Shown: positions 1 to 7,420 of the stretch, piece after piece
Numbering within the stretch: the first letter of the stretch is position 1
Layout: the number at the start of each line of letters is the position of its first letter
Assembly: GCF_023656415.1 (NCBI RefSeq)
Contig: NZ_JAMOIL010000001.1
Span: forward strand, 186,001-250,000
Length of the DNA stretch: 64,000 nt
From: Nocardioides bruguierae
Lineage (GTDB): Bacteria; Actinomycetota; Actinomycetes; Propionibacteriales; Nocardioidaceae
Direction of reading: 5' to 3'
Program-made: the position numbers and the translations under genes
Notes under the pieces: generated by a model
What the model was told of the DNA's origin: nothing
What the model saw: the letters and a program-made list of their open reading frames with translations, nothing else
Database searches by the model: none

Positions 1-537
1 CTCCGCTCGGACAAGTCGTTGATCCAGACGATCGGCCGCGCGGCCCGCAACGTCTCGGGCCAGGTGCACATGTACGCGGACAAGATCACCCCCTCGATGG
101 AGCTGGCCATCGAGGAGACCAACCGGCGGCGCACGAAGCAGGTCGCCTACAACACCGAGCACGGGATCGACCCGCAGCCGTTGCGCAAGCGGATCGCCGA
201 CATCACCGACATGCTCGCCCGCGAGGACGAGAACACCCAGGCGCTGCTGGAGACCTGGGCGGGCACCGAGGCCAAGGGGCGCGCCGGCAAGGCCGGCCAG
301 AAGGCGGGCGAGGGCAGGACGAAGCAGCCCGTGCCGGCGCTCGGCGAGGCCTCCGGCCAGCACGCCAAGGACCTCGCCGGCATGCCGAGCGCCGAGCTCG
401 CGCAGCTCATCCAGGACCTCACGGACCAGATGAAGACCGCGGCGACCGAGCTGCAGTTCGAGGTCGCCGCCCGCCTGCGCGACGAGATCGGCGACCTCAA
501 GAAGGAGCTCCGCCAGATGATGGAAGCGACGAAGTGA
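1..537 (+). CDS. uvrB: Excinuclease ABC subunit UvrB, C-terminal part (5' end outside window)
   Basis: The reading frame is open from base 1 and ends at TGA 535-537, leaving 178 residues. It starts in the helicase motif VI region ([12 protein letters not shown]), which shows the damage-loading DNA helicase UvrB. The last 40 or so residues ([21 protein letters not shown]) are the UVR coiled-coil motif that contacts UvrC. UvrB takes the damaged site from UvrA and then recruits UvrC for dual incision. Between the two motifs lies a charged Ala/Gly/Lys-rich linker (residues about 80-125), as in other actinobacterial UvrB. uvrA and uvrC lie 27-33 kb downstream on the same strand. Confidence 0.96.
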   Translation, partial: LRSDKSLIQTIGRAARNVSGQVHMYADKITPSMELAIEETNRRRTKQVAYNTEHGIDPQPLRKRIADITDMLAREDENTQALLETWAGTEAKGRAGKAGQKAGEGRTKQPVPALGEASGQHAKDLAGMPSAELAQLIQDLTDQMKTAATELQFEVAARLRDEIGDLKKELRQMMEATK

Positions 538-540
538 GGA

Positions 541-640
541 GGAACGCCGACCGAGGAACGAGGTCGAGCGATCCCGACGAGCGAGGAGCATCACGAGCGC
601 AGCGAGCGTCGGCGACGTGAGCCCAGCCGCTGCAGGACGC
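541..640. repeat. Degenerate GAGCG/CGAGGA-rich stretch downstream of uvrB
   Basis: The spacer after uvrB contains many short iterations of GAGCG, CGAGGA and CGACGAG, including GAGCGCAGCGAGCG near 595-608. No ORF with coding character crosses it. It looks like a degenerate intergenic repeat of the kind scattered through some high-GC actinobacteria. I cannot test from this window whether it is dispersed in the genome. Confidence 0.35.
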
Positions 641-664
641 GCCCGATTCGCGGCGTGACGCGCA

Positions 665-695
665 CCGCCGGCCGAGGAGGCGCCCCGGCCGGCGG
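665..695. terminator. Candidate hairpin terminator between convergent genes
   Basis: CCGCCGGCC (665-673) and GGCCGGCGG (687-695) are perfect 9-bp inverted arms around a 13-nt loop. The hairpin lies just outside the 3' end of the minus-strand GH26-OpgC gene and downstream of uvrB, the right place for a bidirectional terminator. There is no U-tract, which is usual in such high-GC genomes. Confidence 0.45.
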
Positions 696-700
696 CACGC

Positions 701-3343
701 TCAGCGCGCGGTGGCCCCGGCGGGCGCTCGCCGCCGCGCCAGCACCCAGACGAGCGCCAGCACGACGACGTGCACGAGCAGGCCCTGCCACCAGCTGTCC
801 CGGTCGAGGCCGGGCACGTTGTCGACGGCGATCGCCTGGAACGCCTGCGCCACGACCACGGTGAGCGCGGCGCGCCCCAGCGGCAGGAGCACGGGGCCGA
901 GGACACGCGCGACCGGCGTCCAGCAGGCGGTGAGCACGAGCAGCGCCGCGACCCCGACCAGGGCGAGGTCCACGAGCCGCCCCGGCTGCAGCAGCACGGG
1001 GTCGTAGAGGTGGTCGGCCACCCAGGCGTAGGTGCCGTCGGGGAAGGGCCCGGCCACCCCGTGACGCTCCTGCAGCCACAGCCAGCCGAGGCCGGCGCCG
1101 TACACGAGCGCGAGCGCCGCGGCGACGACGCGGATCGGCACACCGACCAGGCCGCGCGCCACGTCCTCCCGGTGGTGGGCCAGCACGAGGCCGTGCACGA
1201 ACGGGAGCTGCCACACGAGCAGCGGGTAGGCGTCGGCGAACTGCGACCCGAGCAGGGTGGCGCCGGAGAGCACCCCCAGCACGTAGGCGGTCCAGGACAG
1301 GCCGAGCAGCGCCCACCACAGGCGGCGGTGCAGCAGCCAGACCAGCACCGGGGTCACGAGGCCGAGGACCACGAACAGTCCCAGCATGGAGACGACCCAC
1401 GGGCCGAGCTGGAGCAGCAGGAGACGGCGCACCTCGTCCCCGGGCGGGGGGTAGGCGAGCAGGTCGGCGCCGCCGGTGTAGAGGTCGTGGACACGTCCGC
1501 CGTCGTCGGTCACGGTCGTGACCGCGTCCGTCCGGACGAACGGGATGCGGGCCAGCAGGTACACGCCGACGGTGGTGCCGAGCGCGGCCGCGTAGATGCG
1601 CGCCGCGCGACGCCACGTGGTCACGGCGGCGGCCCACTCCCCGAGCCGGGCGATGGTCGGCGTGGTGACGAGTCCGAGGGCGAGGCCGGAGACGAGGACG
1701 AACAGCTCCCGGCCGCTGACGGCGAGCAGGGCGGTGTCGGTGACGGCGGTGAACGGCCCCGCCACCTCGACCTGCACGACGACCAGCGCCACGAGGAGGA
1801 GCCCGCGGAGCAGGTCGAGGCGGGCGTCGCGGACGATCCCGGCGGTCCTGGTGAGCGGCCCCGCCGGGGCGCCAGGCTCGTCCTCTGAGCCGTCGACCCC
1901 GGTGGGCAGCCGGTAGGCCCACCCCGGGCGCACCCGCGCCACCCACGAGGCCACCAGGAGCAGCAGCGCGAGGACGAGCACGCACAGCGCGATACAGCCC
2001 AGCTCGTCGTCGGTGGTCTCGGGCTCGGGGAGGCGGGTGGTGGCCGCGGCCTCGTTGGCGCCGGCCTGGTCGAGCACCGAGGTGACGGGGCCGATGTCCG
2101 CACCGGAGCGACGCAGGGCCATGCGCAGGTCGTCGGCCAGTGCCGGACGACGGGTGGCGCGCCAGTCGACGACGGCGTCGGCGACCTCCGCCTCGGTCCG
2201 CCGCTGCTCCAACCAGCTGATCGCCTTGATCCGCGGGTGGTCGGTCAACGAGCCCAGCACCTGGTCCCACCAGGTGCTCTTGATGTCGTACTCGCTGTCG
2301 CCCTCGGCATCGGGCTCCCAGAGAGCCCCGGTCTCCACGATCATCGGGAGCCGGCGGTCCACGGCGTAGCGCTGGTAGAAGGTCTGGCGGGTGCCGGCGT
2401 CGGCCGCGTAGCCGTACCGGTCGTCGAGACGCTCGTCGAACGCCTTGCGGGAGGGGCGCACGTTGGGCTCGAAGCCCTCGCCGAGCCCGGCCTGGGTGCC
2501 ACCGGTGGCAGGGTCGAGGTCGTTGTCCACGCGCTGCTGGTCGACGCCGAAGTGGTAGAGGGTCAGCCCGACCCAGTCGACGTACTGCTCGCCGGGCCAG
2601 TAGGGGCCGTAGGGGTCGTCCGCGGCGTCCACCACGCCGTCCCCGGTCGTGTCCAGGCCGGTGGCGGTCGCGTCCCGGCTGGGGGCGACGTCGCCGTACG
2701 CCGCACCGTAGGGGTAGCCGGCGCCGTAGACGGGGGACCAGACGATGGACACGACCGGGAGGGTGCCGCGGGCGGTCTCGCGGTCGTCCCCGACGGCCGT
2801 GGCCAGCGAGCGGAACGCCTGCACGTACCCGCCGGGCTGCTGGCCCCACAACGTCCAGGAGCCGTTCATCTCGGGGCCGAAGCGCAGGAGCCAGCGAGTG
2901 CCGCGGGTGCGGTGCAGCTCGTGCAGCTCGTCGGCGAGGAGCTGGGCGTCGTCCTCGGTGAGGTCGCGCAGGGCCACGGTCGGCTCCACGTCGAGGACGG
3001 CGACGGCCCCCTGGCCGGAGGCCTGCTCGGCGAACTGGCCGAGGTAGGTGACGTCGTCGTCGGAGAGCGGGTAGTCCACCCGCTGCGCGTACAGCGACGG
3101 GGTCGCCCCCAGCCGCTCGGCGTAGTCGGCGGCGGAGTCGCTGCCCCACTCCAGGCCCGACCCGAACCAGGCGTGGCCGGAGGCGGGCATCGCCGGCGGG
3201 TCCGTGGGCACGGAGGCCTCACGGTCCGACGCCGAGGTGATGCGGTGGGCGACGTAGGCGACGACGAGGGCGAGCACGAGGACGACGGCGAGGACGCCGG
3301 CCGCCCGGCCGAGCCGACGCCGCGTCAGGAGGTGATGCGGCAC
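701..3343 (-). CDS. GH26-like glycosidase fused to an OpgC-type membrane acyltransferase domain
   Basis: The product has 880 residues. A signal-anchor helix (about 12-33) precedes an extracytoplasmic GH26-like domain (about 55-400). The domain has the acid/base motif GPEMNGSW (Glu about 158), the nucleophile motif IVETGA (Glu about 337) and a calcium-loop-like segment DTTGDGVVDAADD (about 231-243). A TM helix near 450-468 leads into RDARLDLLRGLLLV (about 506-519), the signature of OpgC-type acyltransferases, followed by about ten TM helices. OpgC relatives acylate periplasmic glucans; GH26 enzymes cut beta-mannan-type backbones. The ATG overlaps the upstream kinase gene by 19 nt. I infer one protein that trims and acyl-modifies the polysaccharide made by the GT2 synthase of this operon. 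Confidence 0.8.
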   Translation of the reverse strand: MPHHLLTRRRLGRAAGVLAVVLVLALVVAYVAHRITSASDREASVPTDPPAMPASGHAWFGSGLEWGSDSAADYAERLGATPSLYAQRVDYPLSDDDVTYLGQFAEQASGQGAVAVLDVEPTVALRDLTEDDAQLLADELHELHRTRGTRWLLRFGPEMNGSWTLWGQQPGGYVQAFRSLATAVGDDRETARGTLPVVSIVWSPVYGAGYPYGAAYGDVAPSRDATATGLDTTGDGVVDAADDPYGPYWPGEQYVDWVGLTLYHFGVDQQRVDNDLDPATGGTQAGLGEGFEPNVRPSRKAFDERLDDRYGYAADAGTRQTFYQRYAVDRRLPMIVETGALWEPDAEGDSEYDIKSTWWDQVLGSLTDHPRIKAISWLEQRRTEAEVADAVVDWRATRRPALADDLRMALRRSGADIGPVTSVLDQAGANEAAATTRLPEPETTDDELGCIALCVLVLALLLLVASWVARVRPGWAYRLPTGVDGSEDEPGAPAGPLTRTAGIVRDARLDLLRGLLLVALVVVQVEVAGPFTAVTDTALLAVSGRELFVLVSGLALGLVTTPTIARLGEWAAAVTTWRRAARIYAAALGTTVGVYLLARIPFVRTDAVTTVTDDGGRVHDLYTGGADLLAYPPPGDEVRRLLLLQLGPWVVSMLGLFVVLGLVTPVLVWLLHRRLWWALLGLSWTAYVLGVLSGATLLGSQFADAYPLLVWQLPFVHGLVLAHHREDVARGLVGVPIRVVAAALALVYGAGLGWLWLQERHGVAGPFPDGTYAWVADHLYDPVLLQPGRLVDLALVGVAALLVLTACWTPVARVLGPVLLPLGRAALTVVVAQAFQAIAVDNVPGLDRDSWWQGLLVHVVVLALVWVLARRRAPAGATAR

Positions 3344-3759
3344 GTGAGCGTCCAGGTGTTGCGCGTCTCGGTGCGCGCGTAGGAGAGCTCGTCCACGGAG
3401 GCCAGGGCGATCGGCAGGCCACGGCCGGACTCGGCCTCGGCGTCCGGCATGCTGAGGTCGCTGAGGTCCACGGCGGCCGCCTGGCCGTCGTCCTCGACCA
3501 CCGCGCGCAGGCGCTCGTGGTCGACGTCCAGCGCGAGGGTCAGCGAGTGGTCCGGGGCGGAGCCCTCCTCGGAGACGTGGGCGTAGGCGTGCTCGACGAC
3601 GTTGCCGACGACCTCGGTGACGGCCAGCTCGAGGCGGAAGCGGTCTCCCGCCGGCGTCCAGGGAGCCTCGTCCCAGACCTCGGCCAGGAGGGCCCCGACC
3701 TCGTCGACGGTCTCGGGCACGGCGGGCAGGCGCACGGAGCGGGTGACGGCGTCAGTCAC
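3325..3759 (-). CDS. RsbW/SpoIIAB-like anti-sigma factor serine kinase (HATPase_c)
   Basis: The 144-residue product is a GHKL ATPase of the anti-sigma kinase type. The N box is ELAVTEVVGNVVEHA, the G1 box VVEDDGQA and the G2-like segment ESGRGLPIA. In partner switching, such kinases phosphorylate a STAS antagonist and bind a sigma factor or another target. I chose GTG at 3759 because it overlaps the STAS stop codon by 8 nt and begins the conserved fold; a longer frame to 3867 would add 36 residues read antisense-like through the STAS gene. No sigma factor is encoded nearby, so its target may be an enzyme of this operon. That target is an inference. Confidence 0.85.
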   Translation of the reverse strand: MTDAVTRSVRLPAVPETVDEVGALLAEVWDEAPWTPAGDRFRLELAVTEVVGNVVEHAYAHVSEEGSAPDHSLTLALDVDHERLRAVVEDDGQAAAVDLSDLSMPDAEAESGRGLPIALASVDELSYARTETRNTWTLTCRITS

Positions 3760-4087
3760 GGAAGGCCTCCTCCACGCTGGGGCGGGCGCGCAGCACGCGG
3801 TCCATGTTGGTGAGCTGCAGGACGGCCATGACCGGCTCGGTGACAGCGGCCAGCCGCAGGTCGCCACCGGCCTGGCGGGCGGTCTTGAGGCCCGCGATGA
3901 TGGCGCCGAGGCCCGAGGAGTCCATGAACTCGGTGGCGGAGAGGTCCACGACCACCCGGGTGCTGCCGGCGGCGACCAGGTCGGCGAGGAGCTCGCGCAT
4001 CCGGCGCGCGGCCACCATGGTCAGCCGCCCGTGCGGCCGGACCACGCCGACGCCGTCGGCGAGGGTCTCCACGTCGATGTCGATCAT
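3752..4087 (-). CDS. STAS-domain anti-sigma factor antagonist (SpoIIAA/RsbV-like)
   Basis: This 111-residue single STAS domain carries the phosphorylation loop FMDSSGLGAI. The acceptor serine is S57 or S58, matching Ser58 of SpoIIAA. In the family the unphosphorylated form sequesters the partner kinase, and a PP2C phosphatase resets it. Both partners are in the same operon: the HATPase kinase follows with an 8-nt overlap and the SpoIIE-type phosphatase lies upstream. The ATG overlaps the GT2 stop codon as ATGA, which implies translational coupling to the synthase. Confidence 0.92.
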   Translation of the reverse strand: MIDIDVETLADGVGVVRPHGRLTMVAARRMRELLADLVAAGSTRVVVDLSATEFMDSSGLGAIIAGLKTARQAGGDLRLAAVTEPVMAVLQLTNMDRVLRARPSVEEAFRD

Positions 4088-6300
4088 CGTCTGTCTCCTG
4101 TGTCGTGCTCGTGGACCTGCTCAGCGGTCCCGGTCGGGGGATGGCTCCGGTCGAGGCCGGTGCCGGTGGGAGTGGTCGCGGGGGTGGTGGGCGACGGGGC
4201 GGCGGTCTCCCGCGGTCGTACCGAGAGCGCGATGCGCGTCTCGACGTCCAGCGGCGCCCCCGCACCGACGAGCACCGGGACGGGGCGGGGCGGCGCGGCC
4301 GCCGGCTCCTCGGTCTCGGGGCGGTAGCGCACGGCCTGGAGGATCACGGAGAAGATCAGCAGGTCGAACAGGACCCAGCCGATGTTCACGAGCGCACCGA
4401 GGGCGGTGGCCTGGCCGACGGCCAGCCGGACCAGGCCGATGACGGCCGCCGCGACGAGCAGCCCCATCGCCCACAGCTGGGGGCGCACGAGGTCCCAGCG
4501 GTTGCCCTGGTCCTCGCGCCGGGTCTTGGGCGTGACCGCGAAGTCGAGGCTGCGCCCCAGGAACACGTTGCCGAACGCCGAGGTGAACGACTTGATCCAG
4601 ACCGGGAACAGCGCCAGCGAGTACTGCTGGCCGCGCCAGGTGGGTCTGCCGTTGGCCACCACCGCGAACAACAGCTGGTTGAGGACGAGGAACGGCACCA
4701 GCCGCAGGAAGAAGTCCACGCTGAACGCCTGGACCGGCAGCACCCCGAAGACCAGGTAGACGATCGGGGCCGCGATGTAGACGATCGCGGCGAAGCCGGA
4801 CAGGTAGCTCCACATGGTGGCGAAGTACATGAGCCGCTGCGTCCAGGTGAGCCGGGGCTGGGTCAGCGGGTTCTCGCGGAGCATCACCTGCACGGTGCCC
4901 TGGGCCCAGCGCAGCCGCTGGGTGAGCATGGTCGGCAGGTCCTCGGGAGCGAGGCCGTGCGCCAGCACCTCGTCGTGGTAGGCGCTGCGCCAGCCCATGC
5001 CGTGCAGGCGCATGCAGGTGGCCATGTCCTCGGTGACCGAGATGGTCGCCAGCGGCATGATCGGCTGGGCCTCGCCCGAGCGGCCGACGTCGACGGCGGC
5101 GACGAGCGCCTCCACGCCCTGGACGGCCCCGAGCGGGGACCAGTCGCGCGCCGCGAGGGCGTCGAGCGCGTCCGGCATCGCGTACGGGTCCTCGGGGAGC
5201 ACGGTGAGCCCGTCCTGCGCGTGGTCGTGCACCCGCGCGTCGAGAGCGGGCGCGCTCGCGTCGTCCAGTCCGGCCTCCAGCTCCGCGATGATGGCGAGGT
5301 CGGCCTGGAGCGCCTCGAGGTCGGCGGCGACGAGCGAGCGGCGCACGGCTGCGACGCGCTGCTGGAAGCGGTAGGTGACGTCGAACAGCGCCTCGCCGCG
5401 GTCCAGGGCGCGCTGGGCGCGGCCGACGTCGTGGAGCACCTCGGCCAGGGCGCCGCGGACCTGGTGGTCGTCGGGGCCGGTGGACTCCATCGCGTGCCGC
5501 AGCACCGTGCGCGCGGTGCGCAGGGCGCGGTGCACGCCCTCCTCCACCTCGGCCGCGTAGCGGGCGATGCCCAGCTGCATGAGCGCCTCGCGCCGGATGA
5601 CGGCGTTGGAGCCGCAGAAGAACGCGGCGTTCCAGCCGTCCTTGCCCTGCTGGATGGGGCCGTAGAACAGCGGGGCCTGGCTGCCGAGCGGGTCGCGGGC
5701 CGGCACGTTCTTGAACCACTGGGGCGTCTGCACGAGCGCCATCTGCTCGTCGTTGAAGTACCCGAGCGTGCGGTCCAGGATCTCCGGGAGCGGGACCTGG
5801 TCGGCGTCGAGGATGAGCAGGAACTCGCCCTCGGTGCTCAGCAGCGCGTTGTTGAGGTTGCCGGCCTTGGCGTGCCGGGGCATGCCGATCCAGTCCGAGG
5901 AGCGAGTGATCCAGCCGATGCCCGCCGCCTCGGCGGCGGCGCGCATCTCCGGGCGGTTGCCGTCGTCGAGGATCCAGGTGCTGTGCGGGTAGGTGATGTC
6001 GCGGGCCGCCAGCGCGGTCTCCATCACCATCTCGACGGGCTCGTTGTAGGTGGTGATGAAGACGTCGACGGTGCGGCCCGGCGGGGGCGGCACGGGCTCG
6101 CCGCGTTCACGCAACCGCCACATCGTCAGCCCGAAGAGCAGCGAGTCGATCAGGCTGTAGGTCTCCGCCAGCACCAGGGGCACGGCGATCCACCACGCGT
6201 CCCAGGCGACGGAGAAGAGCCACCGCCAGACGACGTAGTTGATCCCGAGGAGCGCCACCAGCACCACGATGACGCGGATGGCGAGCAGCCTGCGGGTCAT
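4084..6300 (-). CDS. BcsA/cellulose-synthase-like family 2 glycosyltransferase
   Basis: The 738-residue membrane synthase has all processive GT2 motifs: TYNE (84-87), DDG (112-114), DAD (165-167), FFCGSN (227-232), TED (423-425) and QRLRW (461-465). Two TM helices precede the catalytic domain and about five follow it (490-660). Between FFCGSNAVIRR and TED lies an extra helical segment of about 165 residues (about 245-412) that BcsA lacks. I see no PilZ domain (no RxxxR followed by DxSxxG) in the C-terminus, which ends in a Pro/Thr-rich tail. UDP-sugar polymerisation and export is expected; the product is unknown. The start overlaps the phosphatase stop as ATGA. Control by the neighbouring partner-switch proteins instead of c-di-GMP is an inference. 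Confidence 0.85.
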   Translation of the reverse strand: MTRRLLAIRVIVVLVALLGINYVVWRWLFSVAWDAWWIAVPLVLAETYSLIDSLLFGLTMWRLRERGEPVPPPPGRTVDVFITTYNEPVEMVMETALAARDITYPHSTWILDDGNRPEMRAAAEAAGIGWITRSSDWIGMPRHAKAGNLNNALLSTEGEFLLILDADQVPLPEILDRTLGYFNDEQMALVQTPQWFKNVPARDPLGSQAPLFYGPIQQGKDGWNAAFFCGSNAVIRREALMQLGIARYAAEVEEGVHRALRTARTVLRHAMESTGPDDHQVRGALAEVLHDVGRAQRALDRGEALFDVTYRFQQRVAAVRRSLVAADLEALQADLAIIAELEAGLDDASAPALDARVHDHAQDGLTVLPEDPYAMPDALDALAARDWSPLGAVQGVEALVAAVDVGRSGEAQPIMPLATISVTEDMATCMRLHGMGWRSAYHDEVLAHGLAPEDLPTMLTQRLRWAQGTVQVMLRENPLTQPRLTWTQRLMYFATMWSYLSGFAAIVYIAAPIVYLVFGVLPVQAFSVDFFLRLVPFLVLNQLLFAVVANGRPTWRGQQYSLALFPVWIKSFTSAFGNVFLGRSLDFAVTPKTRREDQGNRWDLVRPQLWAMGLLVAAAVIGLVRLAVGQATALGALVNIGWVLFDLLIFSVILQAVRYRPETEEPAAAPPRPVPVLVGAGAPLDVETRIALSVRPRETAAPSPTTPATTPTGTGLDRSHPPTGTAEQVHEHDTGDRR

Positions 6301-7355
6301 GCGGCCCCGTCGCGGAACGCCACGAGCACCGTGACGTCGTCGAGCGGCGTGAGGCGGCGGGTGAGCTCCTCGACGGCGGCCAGGAACCCGGCGGCGTCGG
6401 GGGCGTCCAGCACCAGCTGCCCGATCTCGTCGCTCCAGCGCACCGGGTCCTGGAGGAGGTCCAGGAGGCCGTCGCTGAGCAGGAGCAGGCGGTCACCCGG
6501 CTCGATGGTCTCGGTGTGCTCGGTCCAGCTGTCCTCGCCCAGTGCCCCGACCGGGCGGTCGTGGCTGCCGAGCCGCTGCACCGTGCCGTCGGCGCGCACC
6601 AGCAGGGACAGCCCGCTGCCGGCGTCCACGTAGCGCAGGTAGCCGTCCTCGAGGTCCAGCGCGCACTCGAGGAGGGTGACGAAGGACGCGCTGCGGTCGA
6701 GGTCGGCCTGCACGGTGCGGGCCACGCGGGTGGTGGTCACGCCGAGGTCGACGCCGGCGGTGACGGCGTCGTGGGTCGAGCGGACCGCGGCGCGGACGGT
6801 CGCGCTGAGCAGGGCGGCCCCCGTGCCCTTGCCCATCACGTCGGCCAGCGTGAGGTGGACGGTGCCCCGCGTCTCCTCGTGGTCGAAGAAGTCCCCACCG
6901 ACCGCCAGCGACGGCAGGCAGGAACCCCGGACGTCCCAGCCCCGGGCCACGAGGGGCCCGCGGGGGAGCAGCGAGGTCTGCACGAAGCGCGCCTGGCGGG
7001 ACTCCCCGGAGGAGACGAGCTCCTGCTCCGCCCACGCGGCGAGGTCCTCGAGCGCGTCGACGGCCTCGCCCTCCAACGTCCGCGGCGTGGAGTCGTACAG
7101 GGCGAACATCCCCACCACGTTGCCCTGGGGGTCGCGCAGCGGCCGGACGAGACGTGGAGCCGGCAGGAGCTCGCCGCGGCCGTGTGGTCGGGGGAGTTCG
7201 TGGAGTCGGACTACCTGGTCGACGTGGCGGTGGGCGGCATCCGCACCAAGCTGCGCCGGGCCGGTTCCCGGGCGCGCTGGATCGACGCCGTCGACGGCTC
7301 CTCCTACGTGCTGCGGCGCCAGCCCGCCGTCGGCGCCTGAGGAGACCCGCGCCAC
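6297..7355 (-). CDS. SpoIIE-type PP2C phosphatase with truncated GAF domain and aberrant N-terminus
   Basis: The SpoIIE/PP2C domain is complete. It has metal-binding acidic motifs GGDFFD, DVMGKG, SDGLLD and DDVTVLV, so it should dephosphorylate the STAS protein two genes downstream. Before it only the last strand of a GAF domain remains (RPLRDPQGNVVGMF), starting at about 7146. Upstream of that point the frame runs antisense through a broken wHTH gene on the other strand, so the first 70 or so residues of this 352-residue frame are not native. Translation may begin at an internal GTG near 7118 or not at all. The natural 5' end and promoter appear to be lost. The stop overlaps the GT2 start as ATGA. 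Confidence 0.8.
   Translation of the reverse strand: MARVSSGADGGLAPQHVGGAVDGVDPARPGTGPAQLGADAAHRHVDQVVRLHELPRPHGRGELLPAPRLVRPLRDPQGNVVGMFALYDSTPRTLEGEAVDALEDLAAWAEQELVSSGESRQARFVQTSLLPRGPLVARGWDVRGSCLPSLAVGGDFFDHEETRGTVHLTLADVMGKGTGAALLSATVRAAVRSTHDAVTAGVDLGVTTTRVARTVQADLDRSASFVTLLECALDLEDGYLRYVDAGSGLSLLVRADGTVQRLGSHDRPVGALGEDSWTEHTETIEPGDRLLLLSDGLLDLLQDPVRWSDEIGQLVLDAPDAAGFLAAVEELTRRLTPLDDVTVLVAFRDGAA
7147..7340 (+). pseudogene. 3' remnant of an OmpR/PhoB-type winged-helix regulator gene
   Basis: This strand reads TWSRQELAAAVW, then SDYLVDVAVGGIRTKLRR and IDAVDGSSYVL before TGA 7338-7340. These are the second and recognition helices and the C-terminal hairpin of an OmpR-type DNA-binding domain, about the last 62 residues. 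The receiver domain and the first part of the wHTH are absent. Upstream the frame stays open only by running antisense to the phosphatase gene. The break coincides with the point where the minus-strand GAF-SpoIIE gene loses its own 5' end, so a deletion between two divergent genes is the simplest reading. Confidence 0.75.
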
Positions 7356-7420
7356 CCCGGCGCCGGTCGGCGCCCGGCCCGCCTCGCGGGACGCCGCGTG
7401 CGGGGGAGCAGGATGAGCCG

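Noticed and set aside
3760..3867. Upstream extension of the RsbW-like kinase frame
   Set aside because: The extra 36 residues are Ser/Trp/Pro-rich sequence read across the STAS gene, and GTG 3759 fits the operon overlap and the family start.
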